DNA of 64,000 bases from Juglans regia (GCF_001411555.2 NC_049901.1:14485190-14549189), one strand, 5' to 3'; shown: positions 23,228-35,219, counted from the first letter of the stretch. A program made the numbers and translations. Notes: a model not told the origin generated them from the sequence alone.

Positions 23228-24529
23228 ATATTCATTGAACCAAAACTTTGCATCAAAATCAAGGCTCAGGAAAACTGACACTCACGTTCATAGTTGTGTC
23301 AAAGAATCACATATATAGTTTTTTGTGCTATCTTTGAGATTATTTTTTTCACCTAAGAATTTGAGGGTCATGTGCCATAATGACTTCCATTCATTTGACG
23401 AACAAAACTCCCTTTCTTTTTTCTGCTTGGGTGAGTTGTAAATGTGATTCATATACACTTCTGCCCAACCTTAATTTCTTTAATTACTCTTTTTTTTTTT
23501 AAGCACTGAAACCTCACTATTTGTAATACCAAATATGTTAGGTTTGCGGATGTAATAGAGATTTGAATATGACTTTTCTAACATTCATTAGTTGGACCCC
23601 TTTCTTAAACCCAGGAATTTTCCGTTGATGTCTAGAGGCAATTTATCTTCCAGAAAATGGTGGGAAGAAGGTCCAAGTAGTAGAAGCAGTACATGCATGC
23701 CGATCATAAGAGATAACCACAATGTTCCCTCCCCCTCTATCCATCCATCTATGATCTATCAAGTGGGCACATCTTAGGTAAGAAATCATAAAATCGTACA
23801 ATAATAGCCTACAAATAAAAACCCACCTGAAATCACCTTAGAAATCATAAAACACAACCCCAACTCAGAAATCATAATCATGCAATAAAATAAATCTAGG
23901 GTTCTAGTTGGTGATCATACTGAATGACGGCAAAGGAGAAGTAACCTGTAACAAGTAAACCTAAATGACCCATGAGTTTGTCCCATCAATCTTACAGTTT
24001 ATGCATTTTAATTTTTTTTAATTAATGATTAAGAAAATGACTATTAATAAAGTTGTGTATCTTTTTTTATTTTTTTTAATGATTAAAGATGTTAAAAAAA
24101 TATTTAAAAGAAAATCACAAAAAAATAAAAAATAAAAAAAGTTTCAACCAGCTATATATACGTCTAACGGTAAAGACGACCAGCTAGCAGCATCCTATAT
24201 ATATATATATAGTTATGATCACCAACATGCACAAGTAGTCTAAAGTTACTTTATGATTAATTGTGTATTAATTTTGACTGACTTTAGCCACCACACATGA
24301 CCCTGCTAGCCTGGCCCTAGTTCCCACTTCGTACAATGATCTCCCTAGCTCGGAATTCAATTGGATTATAAGGTATAATGGAGATTCTCAGTTCCTGTCT
24401 AACTATATTCCAATATGCATAAGGGCATTGGGGTTAGTAGTATCATACCATTAATCAAGGAAAAGCTAGGGGAGGAAGCAGGGAGCTCTGAATAAGCTCA
24501 ATTTTGGTAAACAAATTATATAAAGATGT

Positions 24530-24573
<44 letters not shown>

Positions 24574-24618
24574 AACTCATTTAGAATCAAAGAAAAAAAC
24601 TCATGCTATAGAATCATC

Positions 24619-24664
<46 letters not shown>

Positions 24665-24821
24665 GTCGAGGATCGATTTAAAAATGAAGCTACATAATTT
24701 ATTTTTCCACGATCTAATTATAAACTATGATGAATATTAATGCAGTAGTATTGTCAATCCGTAGATAAAATAAATTATAGAAAAAAAAATGTATGATCAG
24801 TACTACGTAGTACCCTGATCT
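23148..24821. other. Intergenic, microsatellites and one dispersed repeat fragment
   Basis: No gene is seen. It holds (TA)n at about 23188-23219 and 24534-24571, and (CA)n at 24622-24650 leading into (TA)n. A fragment at about 23970-24135 with TTAATTAATGATTAAGAAAATGACTATT resembles the dispersed repeats at 38270-38507, 41095-41310 and 54715-54915. Confidence 0.5.
24534..24664. repeat. Compound (TA)n-(CA)n-(TA)n microsatellite
   Basis: A TA run at 24534-24571 is followed after 50 bp by a CA run at 24622-24650 and a TA run to 24664. These are simple sequence repeats in the 3' flank of the J-domain gene and are likely to be length-polymorphic. Confidence 0.95.
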
Positions 24822-25340
24822 CTACATGTATGCGTATTTCTTCCTCTCCATCCGGACCTGAGACCTCTTCTTTAGACCAGAGAGCTGGATTTCCCATACT
24901 TCCTTGGAAAATCTGGACTTGCTTTCTTCTCTATAAACTCCTCCCTCATCTCCAGTCCCCATCGATTTGACCAAACCCAATTGGTAATCGTACATCTTGC
25001 GTGAAATTGGATTAGAAAGTGTCTCGTAAGCCTTCTGAAGCTCAACAAAACGTCTTGTCGACTCTTCTTTTGCAGAGGGAGGACACACATCTGGGTGGCA
25101 TTGAAGAGCCAAATTTCTGTAGGCTTTCTTTATCTCGTCGTGCCCAACATTCACAGAACCAAGACAAAGAACTTCATAAAAGTTAGTCATGTTCTTTTTC
25201 TTCATGGCTAACTCATTCGCTCTACACGATATAGTTTTGAAGTCATGATCATAAGCCTTTCTCCCAGACCTTGTTTTGTACTGTGGCTTTGGAACCAATA
25301 TTGTTGCAATCTTTGGATTCATTCTCAAGGAAATCTCCAT
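24822..25340 (-). CDS. J-domain (DnaJ) protein, chloroplast DnaJ20-like
   Basis: This intact single-exon gene encodes 172 aa. The J-domain is at about residues 53-118: FYEVLCLG, EIKKAYRNLALQ in helix II, the HPD tripeptide at 82-84, then FVELQKAYETLSNP and RKMYD. The C-terminus is short and basic with no zinc finger, so it is a type III (DNAJC) co-chaperone that stimulates Hsp70 ATPase. The N-terminal ~45 residues are basic and Ser/Thr-bearing, compatible with a plastid transit peptide, and the family resemblance is to small chloroplast J-proteins (DnaJ20 group). Met1 is chosen as the first ATG after the leader; Met7 is an alternative. Plastid location and client are inferred. Confidence 0.88.
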   Translation of the reverse strand: MEISLRMNPKIATILVPKPQYKTRSGRKAYDHDFKTISCRANELAMKKKNMTNFYEVLCLGSVNVGHDEIKKAYRNLALQCHPDVCPPSAKEESTRRFVELQKAYETLSNPISRKMYDYQLGLVKSMGTGDEGGVYREESKSRFSKEVWEIQLSGLKKRSQVRMERKKYAYM

Positions 25341-25370
25341 AGCAGACTTGCGTCTCCTCTTGTCTGTTGA

Positions 25371-25403
25371 GAAGAAGAAGAAGAAGAAGAAGAAGAAGAA
25401 GAA
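25371..25403 (+). repeat. (GAA)11 microsatellite in the J-protein gene leader
   Basis: Eleven GAA units lie ~30 bp upstream of the J-protein start, so the transcript would carry a (CTT)n pyrimidine-rich 5' leader, a common feature of plant leaders. Length variation here could affect expression; that is conjecture. Confidence 0.9.
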
Positions 25404-25443
25404 GCAGCAGCCTAGCTAGTATGAATGAGTTGGCCTATACCAA

Positions 25444-25465
25444 AATATATACATATATATATAGT
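25444..25465 (-). promoter_or_regulatory. Candidate TATA region of the J-protein gene
   Basis: On the minus strand CTATATATATATGTATATAT lies ~105 bp upstream of the ATG, leaving room for a start site and a leader holding the CTT repeat. The sequence is also a simple TA repeat, so the assignment is uncertain. Confidence 0.4.
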
Positions 25466-26341
25466 TGTATTAGTACTGTATACCCTAAGTTATATTAATA
25501 TTATATGCTTAAACCATGGACTGATGATGGAAGAACGTTATTTTGTCATGAAGTCGTCGTCCTTGTCTTTATCAATTAGGCCCCCTTCCTCGCTGTTGCT
25601 GCTGTCTGCTAATTTCAACGACCATATTTCGTTTGCATTGCCAGTTTGATTTTATTTTCCACGTCAAATAATAAATTCTGCGAAGTACTTATATATGCTG
25701 CAATATTCTATGAATATTATGCCTCTATAAGATCGTATGTCTCATAATATGTCGAGTAAACCAAATTGTCTGAAAATAAGTACTTGTATTAACAGCGATC
25801 CGATTAATAGGTAATTAATTAATTAAGTACTGTCGAGTAAATCATTATATATTATATATAGTCCGCATGATATTATATATATCTTATTTAATTAGATGCA
25901 ACCCGCCCACACTTTTTCTAGTGATCACCACAACATGCATTTCTTACTCTTGTCCTATTGTTGCTGAACATGAATTTTATAGATATTAATCGGTTCTTCC
26001 CAGAAGATGATTTTAATGTGGCTGATTCCCTTTTTTTTTTTAAATAAATTATCCCTCCATAAAAGTTTAATCTACGGATGTTAATGTTTTTAACTTGTTA
26101 GGCACCATCGATCCTTGAAGAGAAAAAATTAATGGAGGCCGTTAGAAATTGTTTTTGTTGGGATTAAAAACTATAATTAGAAAAGTGGGTGATCATACTA
26201 AAGTAAAAAGTAAAGAAAAAGAGACTGCAAAGTAGCTGTGGGTTGATAGAACAAGATGAAGGGCTTATATAAATTCAAAAAGTGACAAAATGTTGATCAT
26301 GATCAAAAGATGACATGAAAGGGATAGCAAGAGGCAACCAT
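25466..26341. other. Intergenic between J-protein gene and copia, no gene seen
   Basis: AT-rich DNA forming the upstream region of the minus-strand J-protein gene. No further element was recognised. Confidence 0.5.

Positions 26342-26374
<33 letters not shown>
26342..26374. repeat. 33-nt poly-G run at the copia LTR edge
   Basis: Thirty-three consecutive G, then CGGGGT, abut the point where the left LTR becomes recognisable (26380). The first ~15 bp of the LTR, present in the other copy (TGTTAGATAGAGTGA), are absent here. Such a long G run is rare in plant nuclear DNA. Confidence 0.95.
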
Positions 26375-26379
26375 CGGGG

Positions 26380-26637
26380 TGTTTATAAATATTCTTCCTT
26401 AAAATCATTCATTGATCAATGTTGAGTATTTCTACATATTAATTACATAGTGAGAAAGGAATAAAATAATATTTGTTTGTTACATAAACTGTAGGAAGAA
26501 TAATTGTTTTCTCTATTGTTCTTTTCTAGAAGGAATGTGTGTATGTTGTTGTGTATTGTGAGTGCCTTGTTGCTAATTCTGTGTTGCGGATGCCCTCCTG
26601 TTTGTCAAAATGCACTATAGGATCATTTATCCTAATA
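26380..26637 (-). repeat. 3' LTR of the reverse-strand copia
   Basis: Aligns with 30633-30887 by eye, starting GTTTATAAATATTCTTCCTT and ending ATCATTTATCCTAATA (plus strand). Differences include a 9-bp insertion (TATTAATTA) here and a TGTATTCATGT-type insertion in the other copy, plus scattered substitutions. Its outer ~15 bp are missing. Confidence 0.9.
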
Positions 26638-27413
26638 TGCCCCCTCGAGTCCGATGGGGTATCAACTACATTGAGACTCGATCGAAAATTGTTGAATATA
26701 TCTGCAACTAGTGGCTTTGTAAGCACATCTGCTATTTGGTCCTTAGAACTGCAGAACAAAACTTTTAAGGTATGTGCAGCAACTCGATCTCGCACGAAGT
26801 GATAGTCTATATCCATATGCTTTGTCTTTGAGTGATAGACTAGGTTGACTGACAGGTATGTAGCTCTAATATTATCACACCACAAGATTGGAGCCTTAGT
26901 AAGGGGAACACCTAACTCACAAAGAACAGTTTGAAGCCAGATTATTTCAGTAGCTGAGGATGCAAGTGACTTGTACTCTGCTTCAGTTTATGAACGAGCT
27001 ACTATTCTTTATTTCTTCGAGCTCTAAGAGATGAGATGATGGCCTAAGTAGATGCAAAAACCCCCCAATTGATCTGCGATCGTCTGGGCAGCCTCCCCAA
27101 TTGCATCTGAGTATGCTTGGAGAGTAAAAACTGATTTTTTTTTTTTTTTTAAGAGTAAGCCATAGTTAATGGTATGGCTTTGAGATACCCGAGGATTCTC
27201 TTGATAACACTCCAATGGGATGTTTTTGGAGAGTGCATGAATTGGTAGACTTTGTTCACTGCAAATGAGATTGTCAGGTCTAGTTAGAAAGAGATATTGA
27301 AGACCTCCTACAGTGCTTCTATACAAGGTAGGATCATCAAAATCTGGAGAGTCAAACTTTGATAACTTGAGAGAGGCTGTCATAAGGGATGAGATGGGTT
27401 TTGCATAACGCAT
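26526..27413 (-). pseudogene. Copia RNase H and C-terminal domain, broken
   Basis: PDFDDPTLYRSTVGGLQYLF leads in. AYSDAIGEAAQT is the first RNase H motif with the usual D-A-D-W-A-G altered. TEAEYKSLASSATEI carries the conserved Glu. WCDNIRATYLSVN, HSKTKHMDIDYHFVRD and DQIADVLTKPL complete the order. A T-run at 27135-27150 encodes a Lys run that likely disrupts the fold. Confidence 0.87.
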
Positions 27414-27419
27414 ATTGCT

Positions 27420-28485
27420 TCAAAGAAGTAGAGTATTAATATACTTGCGTCAACAGATTTGAACACGCTCAGCTGTGTAGTCGACTTCTAAACCTCGGAA
27501 GTAAGACAAGTATCCCAAATCTTTGACTAGAAAAGCACAGCCTGAATCATGTATGAGTAAGTCAATTGCAAAAGGTTTAGAAGAGGTGATGACTATGTCA
27601 TCGACATAGACTACGAAATACATATGGACATCACAATAATGTAAGATAAAGAGAGAGGGATTTGCTTTCGATGCATGGAATCCATATCTAAGTAGCCGAG
27701 AGCTGAGTTAAGCAAACCATGCTCTTGGTGCTTGTTTGAGCTCATATATGGCTTTATGCAATTTACACACATATGTCGGATTGTTAGGATCAATAAATCC
27801 CTGAAGCTATTACATATACACATCATCAGTCAGTGGTGATCCATGCAAAAAAGTATTTTGGATATCAAGTTGGCGCAAGGGCCAAGCACGGGTGATAGCA
27901 ATGTATAGAATTAGTTGTATAGTAGATGGCTTGACCACAGGACTAAAGGTCTCATTATAATCCAACCCATGTTGTTGATGATACCCTTTAGCTACTAGAC
28001 GAACTTTCCTATGTTCCGTCGGCATTGGTTTTGGTTCGAAGCACCCACCTGCAACCAAGAATGTTAGTCATAGGAGTCGAAGGTACTAAACTCCAAGTGT
28101 GATTTTGTTGAAGAGTATCATATTCCTGAGACATTGCTTCATGCCATTCGGGAAATTTTGATGTTGTTGAGTAGCTGGAAGGTTCATTTGGAATAGTAGC
28201 AGAGGTGGTGAAACAAAAACGAGCAGGATATGGAATGGTGCCATCCATGAAGATTTGGGGTCTAGATGAATTTGTTTGGACACAGGTGATAATGGGAGAC
28301 CATGGTGGGACTAAGGCTTGTAGAGTTGAGTTGGAAATAGGAGTGGATGAAGCGGGTGGACAAGTTGCAGAGGAAGCAGGGGATTGAGAGGTAAACAAAG
28401 ACGGAAGAGTGGGGAAAAGGCTATCTGATATTGGGCTTGGGCCAAGTCCAAGAATTGAAGGGGACAGAATTGGTAAAGGGGCCAT
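27420..28485 (-). pseudogene. Copia reverse transcriptase, frameshifted
   Basis: FPEWHEAMSQEYDTLQQNHT and [15 protein letters not shown] open the domain. After a frameshift near 28050, [32 protein letters not shown] (the first catalytic Asp kept) and, near 27605, YVDDIVITSS (catalytic YVDD) follow. Stops at about 27800 and elsewhere disable it. Confidence 0.88.
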
Positions 28486-28559
28486 ACCTGCGTTGGAGGG
28501 GAGTGGAGATGGGTTGGGCTGGGCCGAGACCTTGAGAGAGGAAATGAGGCTTCATTAAA

Positions 28560-29310
28560 CACAACATCTCTTGAAATGTATAGCCTGTTTCTTGTGAGAT
28601 CTAAACATTTATAGCCCTTATGAGATGAACTGTAGCCCAAGAACAAGAAAGGAACCGATCGGAAATTAAGTTTATTGGTGAAGTATGGTCTAAGATTAGG
28701 TCAACATTTGCATCCAAACACTTTTATAAATTTATAATCAGGTTTCGAATTAAAAACAAGAAAATGGGGAGATTTATTTTTAAGAACAGATGATGGAAAA
28801 ATATTAATTAAATAAACTGCAGTCTCAAAAGCATCAACCCAATAAGAGAAAGATAGACAAGAATGGGCCAAAAGGGCAAGCCCAACTATATGCCTATGTT
28901 TTCTTTCAAGGTCATTTTGTTGATATTGCGTGTGAGGACATAAGAGACGGTGAGTTATATCCAATTTTTGACACATTTGAGTGAGTGGTTTAAAATCCCC
29001 GCCACCATCAGTTTGAAGAGTAATGAGTTTAGTGTTGAATAATCATTCAAGATAAGGTAGAAAAGTAGAGAAAATATGTATGACATCAAATTTAAGCTTG
29101 AGTGGAAAAATACCATGACTTGGAGTGCAAAACTCGTGAGACAAGAGTGAGAGATGGAGGCCCTAGCCTTTGGTGCCATTGAGCCAAAGTGGTTCTTTCA
29201 CCAACATGAGTAGAGGGAGATGAAGCTGGAAACAATTTTGAAGGGAGGACATAGAGGCCATAATGCGTGGGTCTTGTGGGGAGGAGTTTCCCAGTTTGTT
29301 TGTCCTTCAC
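28560..29310 (-). pseudogene. Copia integrase region, broken
   Basis: GERTTLAQWHQRLGPPS at the start is the pre-integrase His motif (usually WHxRLGHPS). After frame changes, THRLLCPHTQYQQNDLERKH carries the catalytic Glu, then YWVDAFETAVYLINIFPS and FGCKC, and FLGYSSSHKGYKCLD ends the domain. The catalytic Asp region at about 29000-29100 is scrambled by frameshifts. Confidence 0.85.
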
Positions 29311-29505
29311 AGAAAAGTGAGAAGAGTGAAATTCAAAAAAGCAAAAATTATCGATGCAAAATTGACAAACAAAGACTAATTTTTTTGTAATAAATGGAAC
29401 ATGAAGTAAGTTGCAAAGAGAAAAAGAGGAAGAAGAAGAAGAAGAAGAAGAACTGGGAAAGAAACAAGAATCACCGAAATGTTGGAAAGGTAGTCTAGTG
29501 CCATC

Positions 29506-30579
29506 TCAAACTCGTATTGTGTCACAACCATTGTATTGTTCAGAAGAAATATTCAAGTTACTTAGATCATTAGTACTATGGTTTGTCTCTGCTGAATCTG
29601 GATACCATGAAGCATCAGAGAGTGAATCAGGAGCTGTATAATTTGCCGAGAAGGACCTTGGGGCATCAAATTGATAAGAATGGTCAAACATGTGTCTGCA
29701 TTGGAGGGCAATGTGCCCTGCTTTGTTGCAAATCTGACATGTGGGTCGTTGAGCTGTGTAGTGTAGCGTTGGATTGCTAGAAGGAGATAATCGTCCCCCA
29801 CAAGAGTTGAATGAGTAGCGTCCTCTACCTCTACCTTGACGTCCACGACGGGAAGACCCATGGCCACGTTGGTCACATCCACCAGAAGCACTGTAATTGA
29901 CAAAGGGCTCAACAGAGGAGATAACACTCCTTGTAAGATGAGAAGCACAAGCTTCATGTATAAGTAAGAGTTTATACAACTTATTAGAGGAGAGGGGCTC
30001 AGCCCTAGTAGTAACCGAAGTAACAAAGGATTCATATAAGGGTCCTAGACCATTGAGCAAGTAGGTAACAACCTCTCTATCAGAAAGAGGATTACCGGTT
30101 GCAGCCAAAGTGTCAACAAGTAGACGTACCTTCCTAAAACATTCAGATATGGTTTGATCTCCTCTAGTAAGTTTTGTGAGCTAAAATCTGAACTGGAACT
30201 CCTTATCTTGAGAATGAGAGGCAAATATTGAGGCTAGTGAAATCTAGAGCTCTCGAGCTGTTGTGGAGGAGAGTACATGTCCTATAATGGACTCGAATAA
30301 AGAGGAAAATAGAATTCTCAAAACCAATTGGTCCGTGCATTGCCATGAAAGGAAGGGTGGGTTGATTTTGGGTATGTTGTCTGAATGGTCTGTTAAAAAT
30401 TCAGAGAGACGAGAGATAGAGCAATCGACATAACCAAAGAAGTCTTGCCCTGTTAGATAAGCTGATATCTACACCTTCCATATAAGGTAATTTTCGATGG
30501 TTAATTTGGTGGTGACAATATGAGAGAAGGAGAATAGGTTGAAGGAAGAAGGAGGGTTGGAGGAAGATGAGGAAGCCAT
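29506..30579 (-). pseudogene. Copia gag with CCHC zinc knuckle
   Basis: The gag start is the ATG at 30577-30579 (MASSSSSNPPSS), 40 bp past the 5' LTR. A stop or two interrupt the N-terminal UBN2-type region. From 30108 the frame is open: SDREVVTYLLNGLGPLYESF, an Arg/Gly-rich stretch, then the nucleic-acid-binding knuckle CQICNKAGHIALQC (CX2CX4HX4C). Structural protein of the virus-like particle in active elements. Confidence 0.85.
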
Positions 30580-30603
30580 GGATCATAGTGGCATTCAGTT
30601 GGT

Positions 30604-30617
30604 ATGCTCCAATACCA
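30604..30617 (-). other. Copia primer-binding site
   Basis: On the minus strand TGGTATTGGAGCA immediately follows the 5' LTR. It resembles TGGTATCAGAGCA, the complement of plant initiator-Met tRNA used to prime copia reverse transcription, with two mismatches. Confidence 0.75.
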
Positions 30618-30887
30618 TGTTAGATAGAGTGATGTTTATAAATATTCTTCCTTGAAATCATTCATTGATCAATGGTGAGTATTTATACATAGTGAGAAAG
30701 GAATAAAAGAATATTTGTTTGTTACATAAACTGTAGGAAGAATAACTATTTTCTCTACTGTTCTTTTCTAGATGCTATGTGTCTGTTGTTGTGTATTCAT
30801 GTTGTGTATTGCGAGTGCCTGGTTCTCTATAGTTGCTGCAGTGTCGTGGATGCATGCCCTCCTTTTGTTTGATCATTTATCCTAATA
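30618..30887 (-). repeat. 5' LTR of the reverse-strand copia, 270 bp
   Basis: Plus-strand reading starts TGTTAGATAGAG next to the primer-binding site and ends CCTAATA. In element orientation it begins TATTAGG (canonical TGTTAGG with G changed to A) and ends CTAACA. The outside flank begins GGGGTT, a possible TSD half. Confidence 0.9.
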
Positions 30888-33093
30888 GGGGTTACGAGGC
30901 CGATATTTGAGGGGGATTTCACTCGGGCTATTGAGCAACTAAGGGGCATTGGCATTCAACCTCTCCTCCACCACCTCCATTGATTTATATATTTATATAT
31001 ATATATATATATATTTATTTATAGTGAATTCTCCTCCAAAGCCAAGATCTGTGAACGTAGATTTTAGCGTCGACTTATGTAAATTATTAATTTTTTTCAT
31101 TTTACATTAATTCTCTGCAATTATTGACTATAATAAGCTATATATTATATATATAGATAGATGAGCGCTCCAATTACCGTATCACCATCAAAATCCCGTC
31201 ATAGATCATGTGATTATATTGTTGGCCTTTGACATGCATCTAGAAAAATGTAATGTATCAACAATTTTATTTCAAATAAGAGAAAGATCAAAGATGATCT
31301 TATCCAAGCATGATCATAGCATTACCAAAAGTAATAGTAAGCAGCTAAAAATTAAAATACTTTAATATATATAACCTACCAGTTAGCTTATAAAGTATCG
31401 AAAACACATGTTTATAATGGAAGCTGCTGACGTTGGTTTCCAAGTATTTAAGCTTTTCAGAAAGCATACATGATCAATTTAATTGCCACCCACAAACATA
31501 ATGATAAAATCAGAATTAGCTTTTGAAAATGAACGTCTCAAATAAGTCCCGATTAACGTTTTCCCCATGATTTCCCACGTCTTTACAGGGACGTTAATCT
31601 ATACATTTGTAATTTGAAACAGGCGGCCGCCATGATCGAGGTCATGAATCACATTTACGCATGCATGCACTGGAATTAATTAAGAGCTGGTGTTAATTAG
31701 ACGTCATTGCTAATACAGACCGACCAAACTCAATTTATTTTACTTTATTGTCGCATTCTCTAAACTTTATATATGTCCAAATAAGTCGAACCAGATCGAA
31801 TTTTAAATATTGCACGTGTGATCCATCTCTGCCGGCAATGGTCCTTTTTTGTCTTTATTTTTGTACATTTTTCTATTCGTATTGTAATCTTGACTATGAA
31901 CCAATCTATATTTAATAAACTTCTTTTAATTAATTAATTATTAGCCCCCATTGATATCCCAAATAACATCGAATTTATTGTAAAGGAGATTCCATATAAT
32001 GACAGAATTAGAATCAACTAAATAAGATTAATTTATAAGGCAATCTATATATATATTATATATGCAATAGTTCTATAGACAGTCATCTCGTGCAGTCGGC
32101 TGTGTAGTCAGTAGATATTTAAAAAAAAAAAGGGAGAAATACGAAAGAGACGACAAAAGGCAAAAAGGAGAAGAAGGCGAGAAAAAAAAAAGGCAAACGG
32201 CTCCATTTGTAATTGTGATCTGTGGGTAGTCTTTTACAACTGCCACCCATTTCTTCTGCACAAAGGCCACAGAGTTTCTCTAAATATTTTTTGTTTATTT
32301 AGATCACAAGCTCTTTGTTGCTGTTATTATCATTATTCTTTTTTCCTCAAATACATTAGTGTTCTTCGATTCTTGGGTTTGGGGTTTTGAAATTTCTTAT
32401 TATTGTTCATATGTGGGAATCGAAAATATAGAGAATTAGGCGGCAGAGAGAAGATAAATCGGAGGACTGAACTGAATCTAGAAAGTTTCCATTTTTGCCT
32501 CCAACTATAGTGTGGGACGGGATTTTGGGTCAATTTCTCCAAGTTCGATCCGGTTTATTCATTGCTAAGAGAATGCAATGACAGGATTTTGTGAGATAGT
32601 GAGAGACAAGACGAGAAAAATGTGGAGGATGATGGGTGAGAATGGAGGCCATTACTGTATTTTCAAAACACATAAACTTTTACGAGAAAGAAGAAACACA
32701 GAAGACCAAAGACTGTCGAAATTGGAGAGAAGGGAGGGAAATGGGGCAAACTTAATAAAATGTAATAAACGACATCGTTTCCTTTTTTCACGTCAGTGGC
32801 GTTTGCATCCCGCATTTGCATCCAGCGTTTTTGATATACATATATGATATGATCTTTTCTCGATCGTCATTTGGTCCATAAACCCGTACGTAGTAATATT
32901 GTTTTTGTTTTTGTTTTATGGGTAAAAAAATTGTAAAACTGACCCACAACATAGTCCAATGATCACGCTGGAAGCCATTCCGGCCTTGAAGAAAATTCAC
33001 GTACGGCAAAGCAAAGCGGGCCTAGCTAGCATCATTCCTAACCCTACATATGACAGAATTTCGACTTCGCCGCAAACTGACCCAGCTATTAGT
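30888..33093. other. Intergenic, no gene confirmed
   Basis: AT-rich DNA with (TA)n near 30995-31015. Open stretches at 32073-32270 (minus), 32333-32542 (minus) and 32578-32847 (plus) have no recognisable domain; base composition near 32200-32800 is somewhat gene-like but no splice model could be built. Confidence 0.45.
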
Positions 33094-33656
33094 ATCAAAG
33101 TTTTAAATACCATTTCGATGGTCGTTTCAGTTAAAATATTATAATAAAATATTTTAATATTGATATCGTTTTAGATTCTATTTTAAAATAGTCTATATAT
33201 AATAAATTAATATATATAAATTATATTTTAAAATAATATCAATGTAATTTTTAAAAAGTTAAAATACATATTTATAAAACTCAATAATACTTCTAAGTTC
33301 TCAATCTAACTATTTTAAAAAATAATTACTCATCTTCATCACAAAAGGAATAGTAAGAATTTGATTTTCAATTCTCGAGAAAATGAAATTAAAAGAAATT
33401 AAGAAAATAGTATTCAGATGTGAGAATTGGAATGAAAATTATAAAAAAGTTCGAATTTTTACATTAATTACAAAAAAAAAAAAAATCGGCCGGTACACCA
33501 AAACCAACCAGTACACCAAAAACTGGCTAGTATTGTCCGAAACACACCAGTACGGCCAGTATTTGACCTAGTACGAAACACATATCTTTCTTGTACCGAT
33601 CACTACCCCGATCCGATAAATACAGGCCGATACAGTATAAAATTTAAAACTTTGAT
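33094..33656. mobile_element. TIR element, family A copy 1 (563 bp)
   Basis: ATCAAAGTTTTAAATACC at the left is inverted at the right as TTTAAAACTTTGAT. Subterminal CGGCCGGTACACC and GGCCGATACAG words and a central AATTCTCGAGAAAATG are shared, in opposite orientation, with 45349-45866. It is non-coding and its superfamily is not determined; no TSD is evident. Confidence 0.75.
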
Positions 33657-34107
33657 CAGCATTCCTAACACTACATATATCATGTAATCCCAACACGTTG
33701 TGTTGGCTAATGGAATGTTTTTCAGTTCCGACTTAATTGTGTGATGAGTACTTAAAAACACGCAAAACCCCAGCAACCTCTAGGTCTAATGGCATAACTC
33801 CAATCTCCAAAATAGAGGTTTGGTGTTCGAAACTCCCCTCTCCCAACTCAAAAAAAAAAAATGCAAACCATTAACAAAAGAACAAAAATGTGAATCAGTC
33901 AAATCCGATACTATAGAAGACACGTCGTTTACAATATTTATATAATAAAATTTGATTTGTAATATTTAGATTTTTAATTTTTTTAAAAAACTTAAATCAT
34001 GTCATGTCATTGGCGTCGAATATATATGCGTCCTCCACACTAACTTATTTGCAAATAGATTATATGTATGTGTGTGTCCATCGGCAATATTATCAACAAA
34101 CCAACTA

Positions 34108-34267
34108 GTTTTGTTTAGATGTTAAGAGTATCTCAGATCATTGATAAATAGTAATGAAATAGTTTATAAATAATAATGAATAGTTTGTTAATAGTGACTA
34201 ACTGTTTATAAATAATAGTAAAATAATTTAAAAAGATCTAAGAATAATTATGTTTTCAAACACAACC
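34108..34267. mobile_element. Short MITE, GTTTAGATG-type ends
   Basis: The left end GTTTTGTTTAGATGTTA and the inverted right end GGTTGTGTTTGAAAACA form imperfect inverted repeats. The interior is ATAGTTTATAAATAATAGT-type sequence as in the other members of this dispersed group. Confidence 0.5.
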
Positions 34268-35219
34268 TAAATCTATTGTCACAATCAATATAGATTACAA
34301 TCACGCTATGAACCCTTTATATTTTCAAGCAAATAACTACGCCTACGAAAGAATATGTGGGCAGTGGGCAGTGGGCCTTGATGCCAATGAAACAATAGAA
34401 AGAAGCCTTGGAAAATACATATGATATGGGCTTTGAGAAGAATGCTATTAAACCAACACCAATAGGCCCATAATAATACATAATTGCCAAAGTAGATTTG
34501 GATAATGGGATTGGGTTCGAGAGAATTATACACTTTAAGGGCTAGCTTTATCACGATTCACAACGCCTTAATTCCTTTTCGTGATCTTTTGCTTTTGCTT
34601 TTGTTTTAATTTATTTTCCTGACTCTGATCTGAGTACGACTACTACTAACTACATGATGATCCGATGATAAATAAAATATTTAAAAATAATTAATATTTT
34701 GTAGGTCTCCATGATCGATAATTTGTCATTTTGTAGAATAGCTACAAATTAGATGCTGTACCTAACAAAAGTAAGCAATGAGAAAAACTGGCTTGCTGTC
34801 ACTCATTTTAGTCGCATTCATATTAATTAACCTGATGTTGATCTAGATGTGATCAGAGAATGATTTGTCACTGTTGAAAAGGCAAAATTGGAATTGGTCT
34901 CTCTTTCTTTTTCTATCAAATTATGGACAGCCTCCTTGACCATTAAAATTTGAAAGAAAAATGACAATGTATAAGAGTACTGCTCCATGTGCATATATGG
35001 GAGAATGAGAATCCCCCCCAATAGTAAGGTACAAATTACATGCATGCAATACATCTCTCTCTTAGGACCACAATCTTTAAAACAAACCAATCTCTTTTTT
35101 GTAATTATTGGGTGGTCTGGCCTGAATTTTGTTGATCTACAAGGATATATGTAATAACAACAACCTTTCATGCAAAACAATGGAACATGACATGCTTTTA
35201 ATTACTTTTACTCGAAACA
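34268..35219. other. Intergenic, no gene seen
   Basis: No recognisable coding sequence. The small open frames here have no known domain. Confidence 0.5.

Larger units (their letters stand above)
26380..30887 (-). mobile_element. Full-length Ty1/copia retrotransposon, reverse strand
   Basis: Direct LTRs (26380-26637 and 30618-30887) bracket gag, integrase, reverse transcriptase and RNase H remnants in copia order on the minus strand. The primer-binding site TGGTATTGGAGCA, close to the initiator-Met tRNA complement TGGTATCAGAGCA, directly abuts the 5' LTR. A polypurine GAGGGGGCA precedes the 3' LTR. Frames carry several stops and shifts, so the copy is not autonomous. The terminal 15 bp of the 3' LTR are replaced by a poly-G run, and no TSD can be confirmed. 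Confidence 0.93.

Noticed and set aside
24872..25090. Second minus-strand frame overlapping the J-protein gene
   Set aside because: Shadow of the real gene in another frame.
32073..32270. Minus-strand frame starting MAFVQKKWVAVVKDYPQ
   Set aside because: The first part looks gene-like but it runs into low-complexity A/G-rich sequence; no family recognised.
32578..32847. Plus-strand 89-codon basic frame
   Set aside because: No recognisable domain or splice signals; ends in AT-rich sequence.
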